Below, piece after piece: positions 44,001-53,177 of a stretch of 64,000 nt of DNA (position 1 is its first letter; each line of letters opens with the position of its first letter). Origin of the DNA: Eubacteriaceae bacterium (lineage in GTDB: Bacteria > Bacillota > Clostridia > Peptostreptococcales > Anaerovoracaceae); NCBI GenBank assembly GCA_902362435.1, contig CABIWW010000006.1, positions 1-64,000 of the forward strand. The letters are read 5' to 3'. The notes under the pieces are model-generated. The model searched no databases, was not told the origin of the DNA, and was given only the letters and a program-made list of their open reading frames with translations. Position numbers and translations under genes: made by a program.

Positions 44001-47000
44001 TGATAGCAGGTGCGCCTTCTGCCGGTGTGATCGTGAAAGTGAACTCTCCGGCTTTCATTGTCCTGCCGTTGAGGACTTTTTCGACATTCAGTCCGCCGCT
44101 GGTACTGTACGCATGAGATGCTTCGTATTTATTCTTGAAAACTGCTCTGTCCTTTTCTTCGGAAACAGTTCCGTTATCGTATGAAACCGCTGCCGTGAGC
44201 TGCCCGTTACCGTCATCTTTCACTACGACAGTGACCTTTGCAGTATGGCGGTCATATGTCATTCCGCCGGCTTTCGAATCAGGTACAGTTTCCTTGATGT
44301 CAAAGGTGTATGTCCCTTCTTTTGTAAAGGTCACATCTCCGAAGTTGAAGCTTGCAGGCTCCTTGTTCGTTCCGCCAGATACGGATGCTCTATCGCCGTT
44401 CTTTGCGATGGCAACAGTTTTATCCTTGATCGCTTTCGCTGTGGCATCGTCTCCTGCTGTCAGCGTGAACTCAAAGGTTTCATTCTTAAGCATATCTCTG
44501 CCGGTCAGTGTCTTGTCGCCTCTGAGAGCAGTATCAGTTTCATCTGTCAGTTTCACAGGATCTGCACTGTATGAGTTGCGGAATACCGGAACTTCATTTG
44601 GAGCCAAATCATTACCATTAGCATCCTTATATATTCTATCCACGACTACCGTATCTTTGCCATTAACGCTCTCAACGTATACATTCAAATGGATTTTATA
44701 CTTAGTCGTATCGTAAGTAAGACCATTTACCGTATAATGATTACCTTCATTTGCATCTTCTGGAAGCACTTCTTCCATCCAGTATTCATAAGTTTTCGGA
44801 TGTTCTTTTGTTGCTCCGGCAGCATCTGCAAGCGTAAATTCTTTGCTGGTGAACCTCACTCCGATACCTATATTCTGCGCATCTATTGATGTTTCTCCAT
44901 TCGATAACGGAGCACCATCGATCGCCGTAATGCGGAATGTGTAGTCACCGTCTTTCAATTTTTTGCTTCCTGTATGATCCGTAAATTCTTTCCGAGCTTC
45001 TGCATCCACCGCCTGTTTGTTGGTTTCATATATGTTGCGGAAAACAGCAGTATTATTATCTACAGTGCCTGCCGGCTCCAGTTGGGTTCCTGCGTCATTA
45101 CGGATTTTTTTCATAACAGCGTCTGCTTTCAGCGCTCCATTATTATCAGTTACTGTAACAGTCACCGTATATGCTGCGGCAGAATATGAAACACCCTGTT
45201 TACCAAGAGTTCCTGGATCGTCTTCTGCGATCCTGTATTGATAAGTTCCTAGTTTCGTGTATGTAATATTACCAAATGTCTGATCAATGGAATCCTGGCT
45301 GGTAACCTTTCGTACAGAAGTCCTGGTACCTCCCAGCATTGTCGCATCATCCGGCATTGGCGACTCATTGTCATCTGCGGTCAGATAGAACGTGAACACT
45401 GAGTTTTTAAGATATTCAATACTCCATGCCGAAATATATTCATTCTCATTATCTTCATTCGGAGTTACAAAATCCTTGTGTACCTTGAATGTTGCCGATC
45501 CGTCAAGGGTTGCAGGATCTGCCTTGTATGTGTTTGTGAAAGCAACCGATGCAGCGTCGCTGCCCGGGATCGTTCCCTTTGCAGATACATCGCCGCTTTC
45601 TGCTTTTTCGGTCTTTGCGTTGTCGCCGGCATTGTCCTGAGTAACTGATGCTGTAAAGTGTTCAGCCTTCGTCTCAGTCACAGTATACTCTGTTCCAGGT
45701 GCAAGACCGTAGATCTTCAGAGTCTGGCCATCTTTGAGAGTGAATGTATCTCCCGGCTTTATCTTAAAAGAGTCTCCGTCTGCTTTTGCTCCGTTGTATT
45801 TCTGAGCAGTATACTCAGCCTTGAGCTTGCTGCCCTCTTTTGCTGTCAGTTCCAGCTTGTATTCGAACTCCTTGTTTTCCAGACTTTCAGGAACTGCATG
45901 ACCCGTCTCAGCCTTCACTGTCTTGCTGATATCCAGCTGTCCCGGAAGATCGAATGTCATACGGCCGTTGTTGCCGAGATATGCGGTAATGCTGTTGCCT
46001 CTGAAATCGTTCTCCCATACAGGCTTTATCGAAGTCTTAGCTGTATCTGTCTTGTTCGCGCCAGTCTCTTTGTCTTCTGTAAAGTATGTCAGGCTGGTCG
46101 TTCTCGGCGTTCCTGCCGGGATGTAATACTGACCTGTCGCTTCATCTTTTTCAGCAAATCCGCCCAGCAACTCGTTGCTGTTGCCCGGGATCGTCACTGT
46201 ATTTATCTTCTTTTCTGCTTTACCGTCTTTCAGCTCATAGTAGTCACGCTGATAGTAGTATATCGTACTACCGCTGGTGTCTATCGCGCCTGTAGCCGGT
46301 TTAGTGCATGCCTCGTCCGTGTACAGGAACGTATTGTTCTGGAAATAATAGAAGTCATTTGTGGTCGCCGGTTTGAAGTATGAGTATGCGCCTATGCCTT
46401 CTGATGCTTCATCCTTTGAGTCCTTGTCATATTTGTTAGTGTAAAAATGCACATGACCTTCGTCATCCTTGTTGGTATTGATGTATGCCTGAAGGAGTGC
46501 ATCAGGGTTTTCTATTTTTTCTGCAACACCGTCTTTGAGACTCACATTATAGAAAAGACGCATAGGGTATGCCTCATCTATAGTCATGTTGCCGTCTTTG
46601 TCGATCTCGTAATATCTGAGCGGAATCAGGCTGGCAGGGATCTTCATTGTGACAAGATCACCCACATTCAGCTGATCGTCACCTGTAGCCTTTTCGACTG
46701 TTATCACGATATCTTTGAGATTTCCTTTCGGATATACATGGTTCGTATCAGGTATGACATAGTCAAATGTATATTTTACTGTCGTTTTATTGCCTGCTGT
46801 TGTCTCTGTACTGCTGTAGCCCCGAGACCCGGATGTAAGCATCTGATCTGCATACAGCAGCGTGTTCAGATCTTTGACCTGCATATAGTCGCCAAGCTGA
46901 TCAGTGATCGTGATATATCCAGCCTGACTCGGGTCTTCTCCCTGATCCACATGAGTCGGAGACTGCGCCGATGTTACTATCTCTTCCTGAATTTCTGTGA

Positions 47001-48117
47001 ATATGTCATTCAGCTTTGAAGCATCTGTTGCTGCCTTATAAAACTGCGTATTATTGCCTTTGCTGTCCTTTGCACGTGTGCCAAGGCTATCGTATGCGGT
47101 CGCATCAGGATAGTTGCTGGACATACCATGCATGTAAGCGTTGAACTTCTCTTTGTTAGTCCACCACCAACCTGTACCACCTGTGATGCTGGCGTCTGCA
47201 TCATTGAATACGCCTATCGTATATATAGATGTAGATGCATCTGCTTTGATATTCTTTGCAGCTTTTATTGCATCATCCGCCACATCATCATCAAACCCGG
47301 AATTATGATTTGGTTCACCATCTGTGAAGAATATCACTATCCTCTTGACGTTCTTACGGTCGCTGCTTGCGGTTTCATCAGCCTTGCTCCTATCCACCAG
47401 CGTCTTTGCATGATCCATGGCATAGTCTGCCGCGGTAGCACCTGCAGGCTTCAATGCATTTACTTTATTTTTCAGCTCTGACTTGTCGCTACTGGTGTAT
47501 GCCTTATAATTACTTACGATTTGAGTGTAGTTGTAGGTAAATCCACCGCTGCGGTATGTTTCGTCGCCTATCCTGTCGATTTTGTTTCCTGAAAACTTCA
47601 CCAGAGAGATACGGTTCTGCTTATTAGTCGGCTTATTCTCGTTCTCCTCCGCCGATTTATCGATGAAGTTGTTCACCGCGGATTTCAGCTTATCGATTTT
47701 CTTGACGCCGTCCTTATCCCTATCATCCATACTGCCTGACACATCCAGTACCAGTACTATATCGAGGGGTACTGTTGTCTGTCCCATTATCTTCGCTGTG
47801 GATGACAGTGCCGATAATCCCACGAGAAAATCCGAATCATTATCCTTATTTATGATTTTCAAATTTCCGTTTGGCTTCGTCAGTACAATATTCTCCGTTG
47901 ACACGGACTTGTCCGTCCAGATACGGCCGACGTTCTTCGTGCTGTCATCCAGCGCGTTCGAGTCGTGCCAGTTGTTCACAGTCAGATCATCCGCGACTGT
48001 GTTCTCAGCTGCACCTGCACTCTGTGGACATAGACATAGTCCGAAAACCATGACTGCGGCTACCACAAATGCAAGTATCGATGCTGATAGCTTTCTTTTC
48101 CTACTTAATACTCTCAT
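41041..48117 (-). CDS. giant vWA surface adhesin with eleven pilin-type repeats
   Basis: A 2358-residue secreted wall protein. Order: signal peptide 1-37 (ending SAGAA), a von Willebrand A domain at about 115-400 with the metal-binding DVSGSMDD at 125-132, a spacer domain to about 770, then eleven repeats of about 110-160 residues, and a C-terminal sorting signal. Each repeat ends in an F-x-N-x-Y motif (FTNTYKA, FRNIYET, FKNKYEA and so on) and holds the pilin Spy0128/FctA-type pattern with a Lys, Glu and Asn set able to form an internal isopeptide bond. The end has TGTDTGD, a hydrophobic helix and RRKIKQ, not a plain LPXTG. No sortase gene is close. The start at 48117 has AAGGAGAG upstream. 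Role: adhesion, probably at the tip of a long stalk. Confidence 0.88.
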   Translation of the reverse strand: MRVLSRKRKLSASILAFVVAAVMVFGLCLCPQSAGAAENTVADDLTVNNWHDSNALDDSTKNVGRIWTDKSVSTENIVLTKPNGNLKIINKDNDSDFLVGLSALSSTAKIMGQTTVPLDIVLVLDVSGSMDDRDKDGVKKIDKLKSAVNNFIDKSAEENENKPTNKQNRISLVKFSGNKIDRIGDETYRSGGFTYNYTQIVSNYKAYTSSDKSELKNKVNALKPAGATAADYAMDHAKTLVDRSKADETASSDRKNVKRIVIFFTDGEPNHNSGFDDDVADDAIKAAKNIKADASTSIYTIGVFNDADASITGGTGWWWTNKEKFNAYMHGMSSNYPDATAYDSLGTRAKDSKGNNTQFYKAATDASKLNDIFTEIQEEIVTSAQSPTHVDQGEDPSQAGYITITDQLGDYMQVKDLNTLLYADQMLTSGSRGYSSTETTAGNKTTVKYTFDYVIPDTNHVYPKGNLKDIVITVEKATGDDQLNVGDLVTMKIPASLIPLRYYEIDKDGNMTIDEAYPMRLFYNVSLKDGVAEKIENPDALLQAYINTNKDDEGHVHFYTNKYDKDSKDEASEGIGAYSYFKPATTNDFYYFQNNTFLYTDEACTKPATGAIDTSGSTIYYYQRDYYELKDGKAEKKINTVTIPGNSNELLGGFAEKDEATGQYYIPAGTPRTTSLTYFTEDKETGANKTDTAKTSIKPVWENDFRGNSITAYLGNNGRMTFDLPGQLDISKTVKAETGHAVPESLENKEFEYKLELTAKEGSKLKAEYTAQKYNGAKADGDSFKIKPGDTFTLKDGQTLKIYGLAPGTEYTVTETKAEHFTASVTQDNAGDNAKTEKAESGDVSAKGTIPGSDAASVAFTNTYKADPATLDGSATFKVHKDFVTPNEDNENEYISAWSIEYLKNSVFTFYLTADDNESPMPDDATMLGGTRTSVRKVTSQDSIDQTFGNITYTKLGTYQYRIAEDDPGTLGKQGVSYSAAAYTVTVTVTDNNGALKADAVMKKIRNDAGTQLEPAGTVDNNTAVFRNIYETNKQAVDAEARKEFTDHTGSKKLKDGDYTFRITAIDGAPLSNGETSIDAQNIGIGVRFTSKEFTLADAAGATKEHPKTYEYWMEEVLPEDANEGNHYTVNGLTYDTTKYKIHLNVYVESVNGKDTVVVDRIYKDANGNDLAPNEVPVFRNSYSADPVKLTDETDTALRGDKTLTGRDMLKNETFEFTLTAGDDATAKAIKDKTVAIAKNGDRASVSGGTNKEPASFNFGDVTFTKEGTYTFDIKETVPDSKAGGMTYDRHTAKVTVVVKDDGNGQLTAAVSYDNGTVSEEKDRAVFKNKYEASHAYSTSGGLNVEKVLNGRTMKAGEFTFTITPAEGAPAISDSDKSFTNTRKGSGIVDVMQKLQGLVFTEADAGETYIYTVAETAGELSGVTYDGTEYTVAIEVVDNGDGTMHTVTTIRWKDADGINKEAVYNSSDAEAGTPTVRFNNSYKAADADPVDITEGFQKVLKGRDWKDSDSFTFTITNTEKPESVEAAPMPMKDGELVTEVAVTSADVQDGKAPISFGNITFTKAGVYEYEVKEQDPGDSGAAGVKYDTAVRTITVTVTDNENGQLEAVVTTVAGSRTFTNKYETEDLPLDDVCGVSVTKVLYGHDMEKDQFQFSIEAADKASADKLKISADAGATFGSLPAADSEVSTLIDSLGMTLIQEDIGKTYTYTLAETKGSDKGYVYDKNRYKLEITTIDNGDGMLKANVVLTNTTTGEKIFNKTVSKEEPAAGQEGIAIGFENRYDGSTDADGGTKADVKADKTLTGRSLKADEFTFMLVTKPADGSEGRVLQAVKNNGSGNIAFSSLSYKTLDEAAGENAVILSDAVKEGYAVKSVDDEGRTVYTLSYRVYEDGSALPGGVSMTSGTFDFTVTVTDNGNGALTAVTNYPDGKSKFGFVNQYGTDDVDVNVTGSKTLSHAEGLTPNDIAGKFTFAITAADGTPMPENTTAVNDAAGNVNFGKTTFKLSDFENVAPAADGSRTKVFEYKVTEAGSAAGVTNDPDAVTGKTFTITLTDDGKGHLSATKDPAQGPAFTFTNTYTVGELPSSITDQISIDKTLTGRDLRDGEFSFELLESGEVIATGSNDAKGKVTFSRITYTEPGTHTYTVREVKGSAGGVTYDDQLYTVYTTISDNGDGTLKAKHQKHQVIAMITDNEAAPAEKNAITFSNKYKAAPTSVTVGAVKKLEGKALEAGQFTFQLKDGDGKVIAEAKNDKNGSVMFDTVKFKKAGVYEYTVSEVNDKQADVKYDEHVYKIKVTVTDDGSGTLTAEVSDGSIVFTNHYKPAGTGTDTGDNSNMAVALGLMMMAATAGGAVLVRRKIKQ

Positions 48118-48251
48118 TCTCAGCTCTCCTTCGTTTGAACTTCCCCTGTTTACGAAATACTTTGTAATATTGAGCGATACCAAAGTAAATCTCATGTTAC
48201 AGTTAGATTTTTTAATAAATATATGTAGAATCGGTTCTATTGCAATTTCTA

Positions 48252-48280
48252 AGTATACCACATTGCTCCTGTTATTTCAA
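48252..48280 (-). promoter_or_regulatory. promoter of the giant adhesin gene
   Basis: On the minus strand TTGAAA (48280-48275), a 17-bp spacer and TATACT (48257-48252) lie about 135 bases before the ATG. This gives a 5' UTR of about 130 bases. The rest of the gap up to the tRNA terminator (48281-48470) shows nothing else. Confidence 0.65.
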
Positions 48281-48489
48281 TGTATTTTCACAATTCTGTT
48301 TTCGGTAACAATCGGAACTTGCAAACATTTTTCGGCTTCGTTTAAAAGAGGGAGCATGTAATCTTATAAATAAAAATTTTCATTAATATATATACATACC
48401 CACCCTTTACTGACTGATCAGGAGAGAGCCCTGCAGACGCACAGCCCGCAGTCTTTACATAAAAACTTCCCATAACAAAAAAAGAAAAC

Positions 48490-48511
48490 GGCCGGATGTT
48501 CGTATCCGGCC
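48490..48511 (-). terminator. terminator of the tRNA-Arg gene
   Basis: GGCCGGAT and ATCCGGCC form a perfect 8-bp stem with a 6-base loop, followed on the minus strand by GTTTTCTTTTTTT. It lies 5 bases after the tRNA 3' end. Confidence 0.85.
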
Positions 48512-48516
48512 GCGTC

Positions 48517-48591
48517 TGGCACCCCTAGCAGGAATCGAACCTGCAACTAACCCTTAGGAGGGGTTTGTTATATCCATTTAACTATAGAGGC
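48517..48591 (-). tRNA. tRNA-Arg (anticodon CCT)
   Basis: The 75-base gene folds as a cloverleaf: acceptor GCCTCTA with TAGGGGT (two G-U pairs), D arm GTTA/TAAC, anticodon stem AACCC/GGGTT with loop CTCCTAA (anticodon CCT, reading AGG), T arm GCAGG-TTCGATT-CCTGC, discriminator G and an encoded CCA. It has its own promoter and terminator. Confidence 0.93.
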
Positions 48592-48614
48592 ATATATGTG
48601 TTTTTTGCTCCACT

Positions 48615-48644
48615 ATGATATCACATGTGCGGGTGCTTTTTCAA
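48615..48644 (-). promoter_or_regulatory. promoter of the tRNA-Arg gene
   Basis: On the minus strand TTGAAA (48644-48639), an 18-bp spacer and TATCAT (48620-48615) end 23 bases before the tRNA. The remaining 250 bases to the next gene hold only a TATAAT (48860-48865) that may be the -10 of the gene at 48892. Confidence 0.6.
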
Positions 48645-48891
48645 GGGTTATATAAAAAGTACGCGAAATTAATTATCGCGCATTTCCGCAGGTTTCGCGG
48701 TGCAGCGATGCGTCCGGGATATCCGCTTTCGCAGTGAGACGATGACATGGCGTGGCATCATAACGGTGTGGTCGCGGCGTTTGCAGATGTTTTTAGTCCA
48801 GATTGTTTTTTTGATGTTTTTCTGCCGCCTGCCTATATACAAAATATAGTGTTCAGGTGTATAATCTTACCCAGATAAAGGAGGTATTACC

Positions 48892-49188
48892 ATGGCAGTA
48901 AAAATAACAGGAAATGCAGATCCGCGCGAGGCTCAGGCTTACGTCGATTATCTGCAGGAAAAATACAACAGGAAGCTCGAGATGCTCGACGTGCATATCG
49001 ATGGTGATTATGCAGATCTTAACTACACGTTCTCGCATGTTCCTTTCGAGAGGATCAGGAGGATCACGGGCTATCTCGTTGGTACGATGGACAACTGGAA
49101 CGATGCGAAGAAGGCCGAAGAGGCAGATCGTGTAAAACATTCACTTGGCGGCGCTCAGGGCGCTGACGGCATGGAACAGCTTTCATAG
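48892..49188 (+). CDS. small protein resembling the C-terminal tail of anaerobic ribonucleotide reductase (NrdD)
   Basis: A 98-residue protein with an excellent ribosome binding site (AAAGGAGG). The segment ERIRRITGYLVGTMDNWNDAK, here split at about 54-63 and 64-74, and the following DRVKHS resemble the end of class III NrdD, where the motif RRITGYLVGT-D-x-N-x-AK-x-E-x-DRVKH is found. The glycyl radical site and the cysteine quartet of NrdD are not here, so it cannot be the enzyme. Stand-alone proteins of this kind occur in Clostridia and are sometimes named NrdD by similarity. It may be a partner or regulator; that is a guess. The 20 C-terminal residues are Gly-rich and variable. Confidence 0.62.
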   Translation: MAVKITGNADPREAQAYVDYLQEKYNRKLEMLDVHIDGDYADLNYTFSHVPFERIRRITGYLVGTMDNWNDAKKAEEADRVKHSLGGAQGADGMEQLS

Positions 49189-49240
49189 AGTGCGTCCCGG
49201 AAGCCCGGCAGCCCAGTGACTTACAACTTAGGAGAAAATA

Positions 49241-50119
49241 ATGACAACTCTGAACGGAATGTCGGAAAGAACGAAAGGCGCCGTGCTGATGTGCACCTCT
49301 GCTTTTCTCTTTTCGGCGATGCAGATACCCATCAGCCTGTCCGGGACGACGATCCCGATAATGGAGCAGGTGTTTTTCAGAAATATCGTGACTCTGATAC
49401 TGAGTTTCATACTCATAATTAGATCCGGAGGCTCGCTCTTTGGCACAAAAAAGAACCAGCCTCTTCTTTTTGTGCGCTCGGCATTCGGTTTCCTGGGTCT
49501 GATCACCCAGTTCTACGCAGTGGCGCACGCCAACCAGGGCGACGTGTCCACGATGATGAAGCTGTCGCCTTTCATGATAACGCTGTGGGCGGCGATCTTC
49601 CTCAAAGAAAAGATCCGCAAAGTACAGATACCTGCGCTGCTGATCGCCTTCCTGGGTGCGGCGTTCGTTGCGAATCCCGCATTCAATTCGAACCTGCTGC
49701 CGCTTTTCATGGCGTTCCTGTGCGCATTCTTTTCAAGTGTATCGTACACACTGCTGGCATACTTCAAGAATAAAGTCGACGGAATGACTATAATCATGCA
49801 TTTTTCAACGTTCTGCGTGCTTGCATGTATACCGTTCATGATATTCGATTTCGTGATGCCGACGTTCAAAGAGCTGCTCCTGCTGCTCCTGATCGGCGTG
49901 TTCGGCGGCTTCGGGCAGATCGCGCTGACCTACGCATACAGGCTGGCGACCGCGGCCGAGATCAGCATTTACAACTATTCCGGCATCGTGTTCTCGATCA
50001 TCCTGGGATATGTTTTCCTCGGCGAGGTGCTGGACGTCACGTCCGTCATCGGCTGCGCGCTGGTTATCATCGCGGCGCTCATCACTTATATTTTTTCGGG
50101 GAAAAAAGCTGCACGCTAA
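49241..50119 (+). CDS. EamA/DMT-family transporter
   Basis: A 292-residue membrane protein with ten helices in two EamA halves, as in exporters of amino acids and small metabolites. Seen are RTKGAVLMCTSAFLFSAMQI near 7-26, IMEQVFFRNIVTLIL near 40-54, VRSAFGFLGLITQFYAV, and LLIGVFGGFGQIALTYAYRLA in the second half followed by YNYSGIVFSIILGYVFLGE. AGGAGAAAA precedes the ATG. Substrate unknown. A terminator separates it from purB. Confidence 0.9.
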   Translation: MTTLNGMSERTKGAVLMCTSAFLFSAMQIPISLSGTTIPIMEQVFFRNIVTLILSFILIIRSGGSLFGTKKNQPLLFVRSAFGFLGLITQFYAVAHANQGDVSTMMKLSPFMITLWAAIFLKEKIRKVQIPALLIAFLGAAFVANPAFNSNLLPLFMAFLCAFFSSVSYTLLAYFKNKVDGMTIIMHFSTFCVLACIPFMIFDFVMPTFKELLLLLLIGVFGGFGQIALTYAYRLATAAEISIYNYSGIVFSIILGYVFLGEVLDVTSVIGCALVIIAALITYIFSGKKAAR

Positions 50120-50227
50120 CGGCCGTCAAGGCGATCAGGAGAACGTCACGAGTGAATATGAGACCCGCATCTGCAGCCTTTACATCACAGATCCGACACA
50201 AAACCGTGCGTAACTCGCGCGCATAAT

Positions 50228-50268
50228 GCGGCAGAGCAGGCTATCATCCGCTCTGCCGCTTGTTTTAT
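50228..50268 (+). terminator. intrinsic terminator after the EamA gene
   Basis: GCGGCAGAGC (50228-50237) and GCTCTGCCGC (50250-50259) form a perfect 10-bp stem followed by TTGTTTT. It isolates purB, whose leader (50290-50390) contains some short inverted repeats but no riboswitch I recognise. Confidence 0.82.
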
Positions 50269-50395
50269 CCCCCTTTTTTGTGATATAATAATCGTTGTAT
50301 GTGCTGAACGCAGTCAGCATTTCTCATCGAAGCGGGCCGATGGGAAACCCGGAAAATGATATTTCCCGCACAGTGATTACAAAAGGAGTGAGATT

Positions 50396-51832
50396 ATGGA
50401 TAATACGAAGAACTATACGAGTTCATTATCTGAAAGATACCCAAGCAATGAAATGAAATATCTTTTTTCACCTGAAATGAAATTCAGGACGTGGAGAAAG
50501 CTCTGGATAGCGCTTGCTGAGACGGAGCAGGAACTCGGGCTTCCGATCACGGATCAGCAGATCGCTGAGCTCAGGGCCGCAGCTGACGATATCAACTACG
50601 ACGTTGCCAAGGCACGCGAAAAGGAAGTGCGCCACGACGTGATGTCCCATGTTTATGCATACGGCCTGCAGTGCCCTGATGCGAAGGGGATAATACATCT
50701 GGGCGCGACATCATGCTACGTCGGCGACAACACGGACCTGATCATCATGACGGAAGGTCTGAAACTGATAAGAAAGAAACTGATAAATGTCATCGCAAAC
50801 CTTGCGGACTTTGCAGAAAGATACAAAGCGCTGCCGACGCTGGGATTCACGCATTTCCAGCCGGCACAGCCTACGACGGTCGGAAAGAGAGCCACGCTGT
50901 GGCTGCAGGATCTCCTGATGGATCTCGAGGATCTCGATCACGTGCTCGGCACGATGAAGCTCCTCGGTTCGAAGGGAACGACCGGCACGCAGGCAAGCTT
51001 CCTCGAGCTGTTTGACGGCGACATCGGGAAGGTGAGAAAGCTCGACTCGCTGATCGCAGAGAAGATGGGCTTTGACGGCTGCTACGCAGTATCGGGTCAG
51101 ACTTACTCGAGAAAGGTCGACACGAGAGTGCTCAACATCCTGTCAGGGATCGCGCAGAGCGCTCACAAATTCAGCAACGACATCAGACTGCTCCAGCATC
51201 TGAAGGAAATAGAAGAACCGTTCGAAAAGAACCAGATCGGCTCGTCGGCAATGGCGTACAAGAGAAACCCTATGCGCTCGGAGCGTATAGCTGCGCTTTC
51301 CAACTTCGTCATCGCAGGAGTCCTGAACCCGGCGATCACAGCATCGACCCAGTGGTTCGAAAGAACGCTGGACGACTCGGCGAACAAGAGACTCAGCGTT
51401 TCGGAGAGCTTCCTGGCGACAGACGGTATACTGGAGCTTTACATGAATATAACGTCAGGCCTCGTCGTTTACCCTAAGGTGATAAATGCGAGACTGATGA
51501 GCGAGCTTCCGTTCATGGCTACGGAAAATATCATGATGGATGCCGTGAAGGCCGGCGGAGACAGACAGGTGCTCCACGAAAAGATCAGACAGCATTCGAT
51601 GGCTGCCGGCAGGAGAGTCAAGGAGGAAGGCGCCGACAACGATCTGCTCGACAGGATCGCTGCCGACCCGGATTTCAACATGACGAAGGAACAGCTGCTC
51701 GCGCTGATGAAGCCTGAAAACTTTACAGGATGCGCGGAAAGCCAGACGGAGAATTTCCTCGAGACTTTCGTAAGGCCTGTGCTTGAAGACAACAGAGAAG
51801 CACTCGGCATGCATGCCGACATAAATGTATAA
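50396..51832 (+). CDS. purB: adenylosuccinate lyase
   Basis: Cleaves SAICAR and adenylosuccinate in purine synthesis. The 478-residue protein belongs to the fumarase/aspartase superfamily, with signature GSSAMAYKRNPMRSERI near 281-297, GLTHFQPAQPTTVGKRA-like sequence (here TLGFTHFQPAQPTTVGKR near 149-166) and HLGATSCYVGDNTDL near 101-115. AAAGGAG precedes the ATG. It is followed by purA after 36 bp, so the two enzymes of the IMP-to-AMP branch are made together. Confidence 0.95.
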   Translation: MDNTKNYTSSLSERYPSNEMKYLFSPEMKFRTWRKLWIALAETEQELGLPITDQQIAELRAAADDINYDVAKAREKEVRHDVMSHVYAYGLQCPDAKGIIHLGATSCYVGDNTDLIIMTEGLKLIRKKLINVIANLADFAERYKALPTLGFTHFQPAQPTTVGKRATLWLQDLLMDLEDLDHVLGTMKLLGSKGTTGTQASFLELFDGDIGKVRKLDSLIAEKMGFDGCYAVSGQTYSRKVDTRVLNILSGIAQSAHKFSNDIRLLQHLKEIEEPFEKNQIGSSAMAYKRNPMRSERIAALSNFVIAGVLNPAITASTQWFERTLDDSANKRLSVSESFLATDGILELYMNITSGLVVYPKVINARLMSELPFMATENIMMDAVKAGGDRQVLHEKIRQHSMAAGRRVKEEGADNDLLDRIAADPDFNMTKEQLLALMKPENFTGCAESQTENFLETFVRPVLEDNREALGMHADINV

Positions 51833-51868
51833 ATCATAGATCACATCATTAATATAAAGGAGATTTAA

Positions 51869-53161
51869 ATGATCAAAGCAATCGTAGGCGCCAACTGGGG
51901 CGACGAAGGAAAAGGTAAAATCACCGACATGCTTTCGCAGAATGCTGATATCATCATCAGGTTCCAGGGCGGAAGCAACGCGGGGCACACGATAAAGAAC
52001 AACTACGGCAAATTTGCGCTTCACATGCTGCCGTCTGGGGTATTCTACGGTCACACGACCAGCATCCTCGGAAACGGTGTTGCGCTCAACATCCCTTACA
52101 TGTTCAACGAGATCAACTCCATCGTGGAAAAGGGCGTGCCTATGCCTAAGATCCTGGTTTCTGACAGAGCGCAGATCCTGATGCCGTATCACATCCTCTT
52201 TGATGAATACGAAGAAGAGCGTCTGGCAGGCAAGGCTTTTGGTTCGACTAAATCAGGCATAGCTCCGTTCTATTCTGATAAATATGCCAAGATCGGTTTC
52301 CAGGTGCAGGAGCTGTTCATGGATGAGGATCTTCTGCGTGAAAAGGTGGAAAGGGTGATCCTGCAGAAAAATGTGCTGCTGGAGCATCTCTATCACAAGC
52401 CTGCTCTCGATCCTGATGAGATCATGGCAACTCTGAAAGAATATAAGGAAATGGTAGCGCCTTATGTATGTGACGTTGCGCTTTTCCTCGATGAAGCTAT
52501 AAAGAGCGGCAAGCAGATCCTGCTCGAGGGGCAGCTCGGCGCGCTCAAGGATCCTGACCACGGTATCTATCCTATGGTAACGTCTTCATCGACGCTGGCT
52601 GCGTACGGTGCGATCGGCGCCGGCGTTCCGCCTTATGAGATCACTGATATCATCACTGTCGTAAAGGCGTACTCAAGTGCTGTCGGCGGCGGTGCATTCG
52701 TCAGCGAGATCCTCGACGAGGTGGAAGCTGAGGAGCTGAGAAAGCGCGGCGGTGACGGCGGCGAATATGGTGCTACTACGGGAAGACCTCGAAGAGTCGG
52801 CTGGTTCGATGCTGTCGCTACTAAGTACGGCTGTATGACTCAGGGAACTACCGAAGTCGCATTCACGGTACTCGACCCGCTGGGATATCTCGACGAGATC
52901 CCTGTATGCGTGGGATACGAGATCGACGGAGAAGTGACAGACAGATTCCCTTGCACATCGAAGCTCGAGAAGGCAAAGCCGGTGCTGAAGAAGCTGCCGG
53001 GCTGGAAGTGCGATATCACGGGCATCCGCGAATACGACCAGCTGCCTGCAGAAGCTCAGAACTACGTTGACGAGATCGAAAAGATGATCGGCTTCCCGAT
53101 CACTTACGTTTCTAACGGACCGGGCAGAGAGGATATCATAAAGAGAACACCTAAGCTGTAG
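51869..53161 (+). CDS. purA: adenylosuccinate synthetase
   Basis: GTP-dependent enzyme that couples IMP and aspartate. The 430 residues begin with the P-loop-like GANWGDEGKGKITDML (about 7-22), followed by GGSNAGHTI near 35-43, GNGVALNIPYMFNEI, and EGQLGALKDPDHGIYPMV in the middle; RRVGWFDAVATKYG lies near 310. All standard motifs are intact. AAGGAG lies upstream of the ATG. It is in the same direction as purB and alr. Confidence 0.95.
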   Translation: MIKAIVGANWGDEGKGKITDMLSQNADIIIRFQGGSNAGHTIKNNYGKFALHMLPSGVFYGHTTSILGNGVALNIPYMFNEINSIVEKGVPMPKILVSDRAQILMPYHILFDEYEEERLAGKAFGSTKSGIAPFYSDKYAKIGFQVQELFMDEDLLREKVERVILQKNVLLEHLYHKPALDPDEIMATLKEYKEMVAPYVCDVALFLDEAIKSGKQILLEGQLGALKDPDHGIYPMVTSSSTLAAYGAIGAGVPPYEITDIITVVKAYSSAVGGGAFVSEILDEVEAEELRKRGGDGGEYGATTGRPRRVGWFDAVATKYGCMTQGTTEVAFTVLDPLGYLDEIPVCVGYEIDGEVTDRFPCTSKLEKAKPVLKKLPGWKCDITGIREYDQLPAEAQNYVDEIEKMIGFPITYVSNGPGREDIIKRTPKL

Positions 53162-53177
53162 ATGTGGTGTTTATCAT

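Noticed and set aside
48118..48261. 48-codon N-terminal extension of the giant adhesin
   Set aside because: It would place residues before the signal peptide and overlap the promoter; the start at 48117 has a good ribosome binding site.
50290..50390. purine riboswitch before purB
   Set aside because: Small inverted repeats are present, but the conserved purine aptamer loops are not, and no terminator follows.
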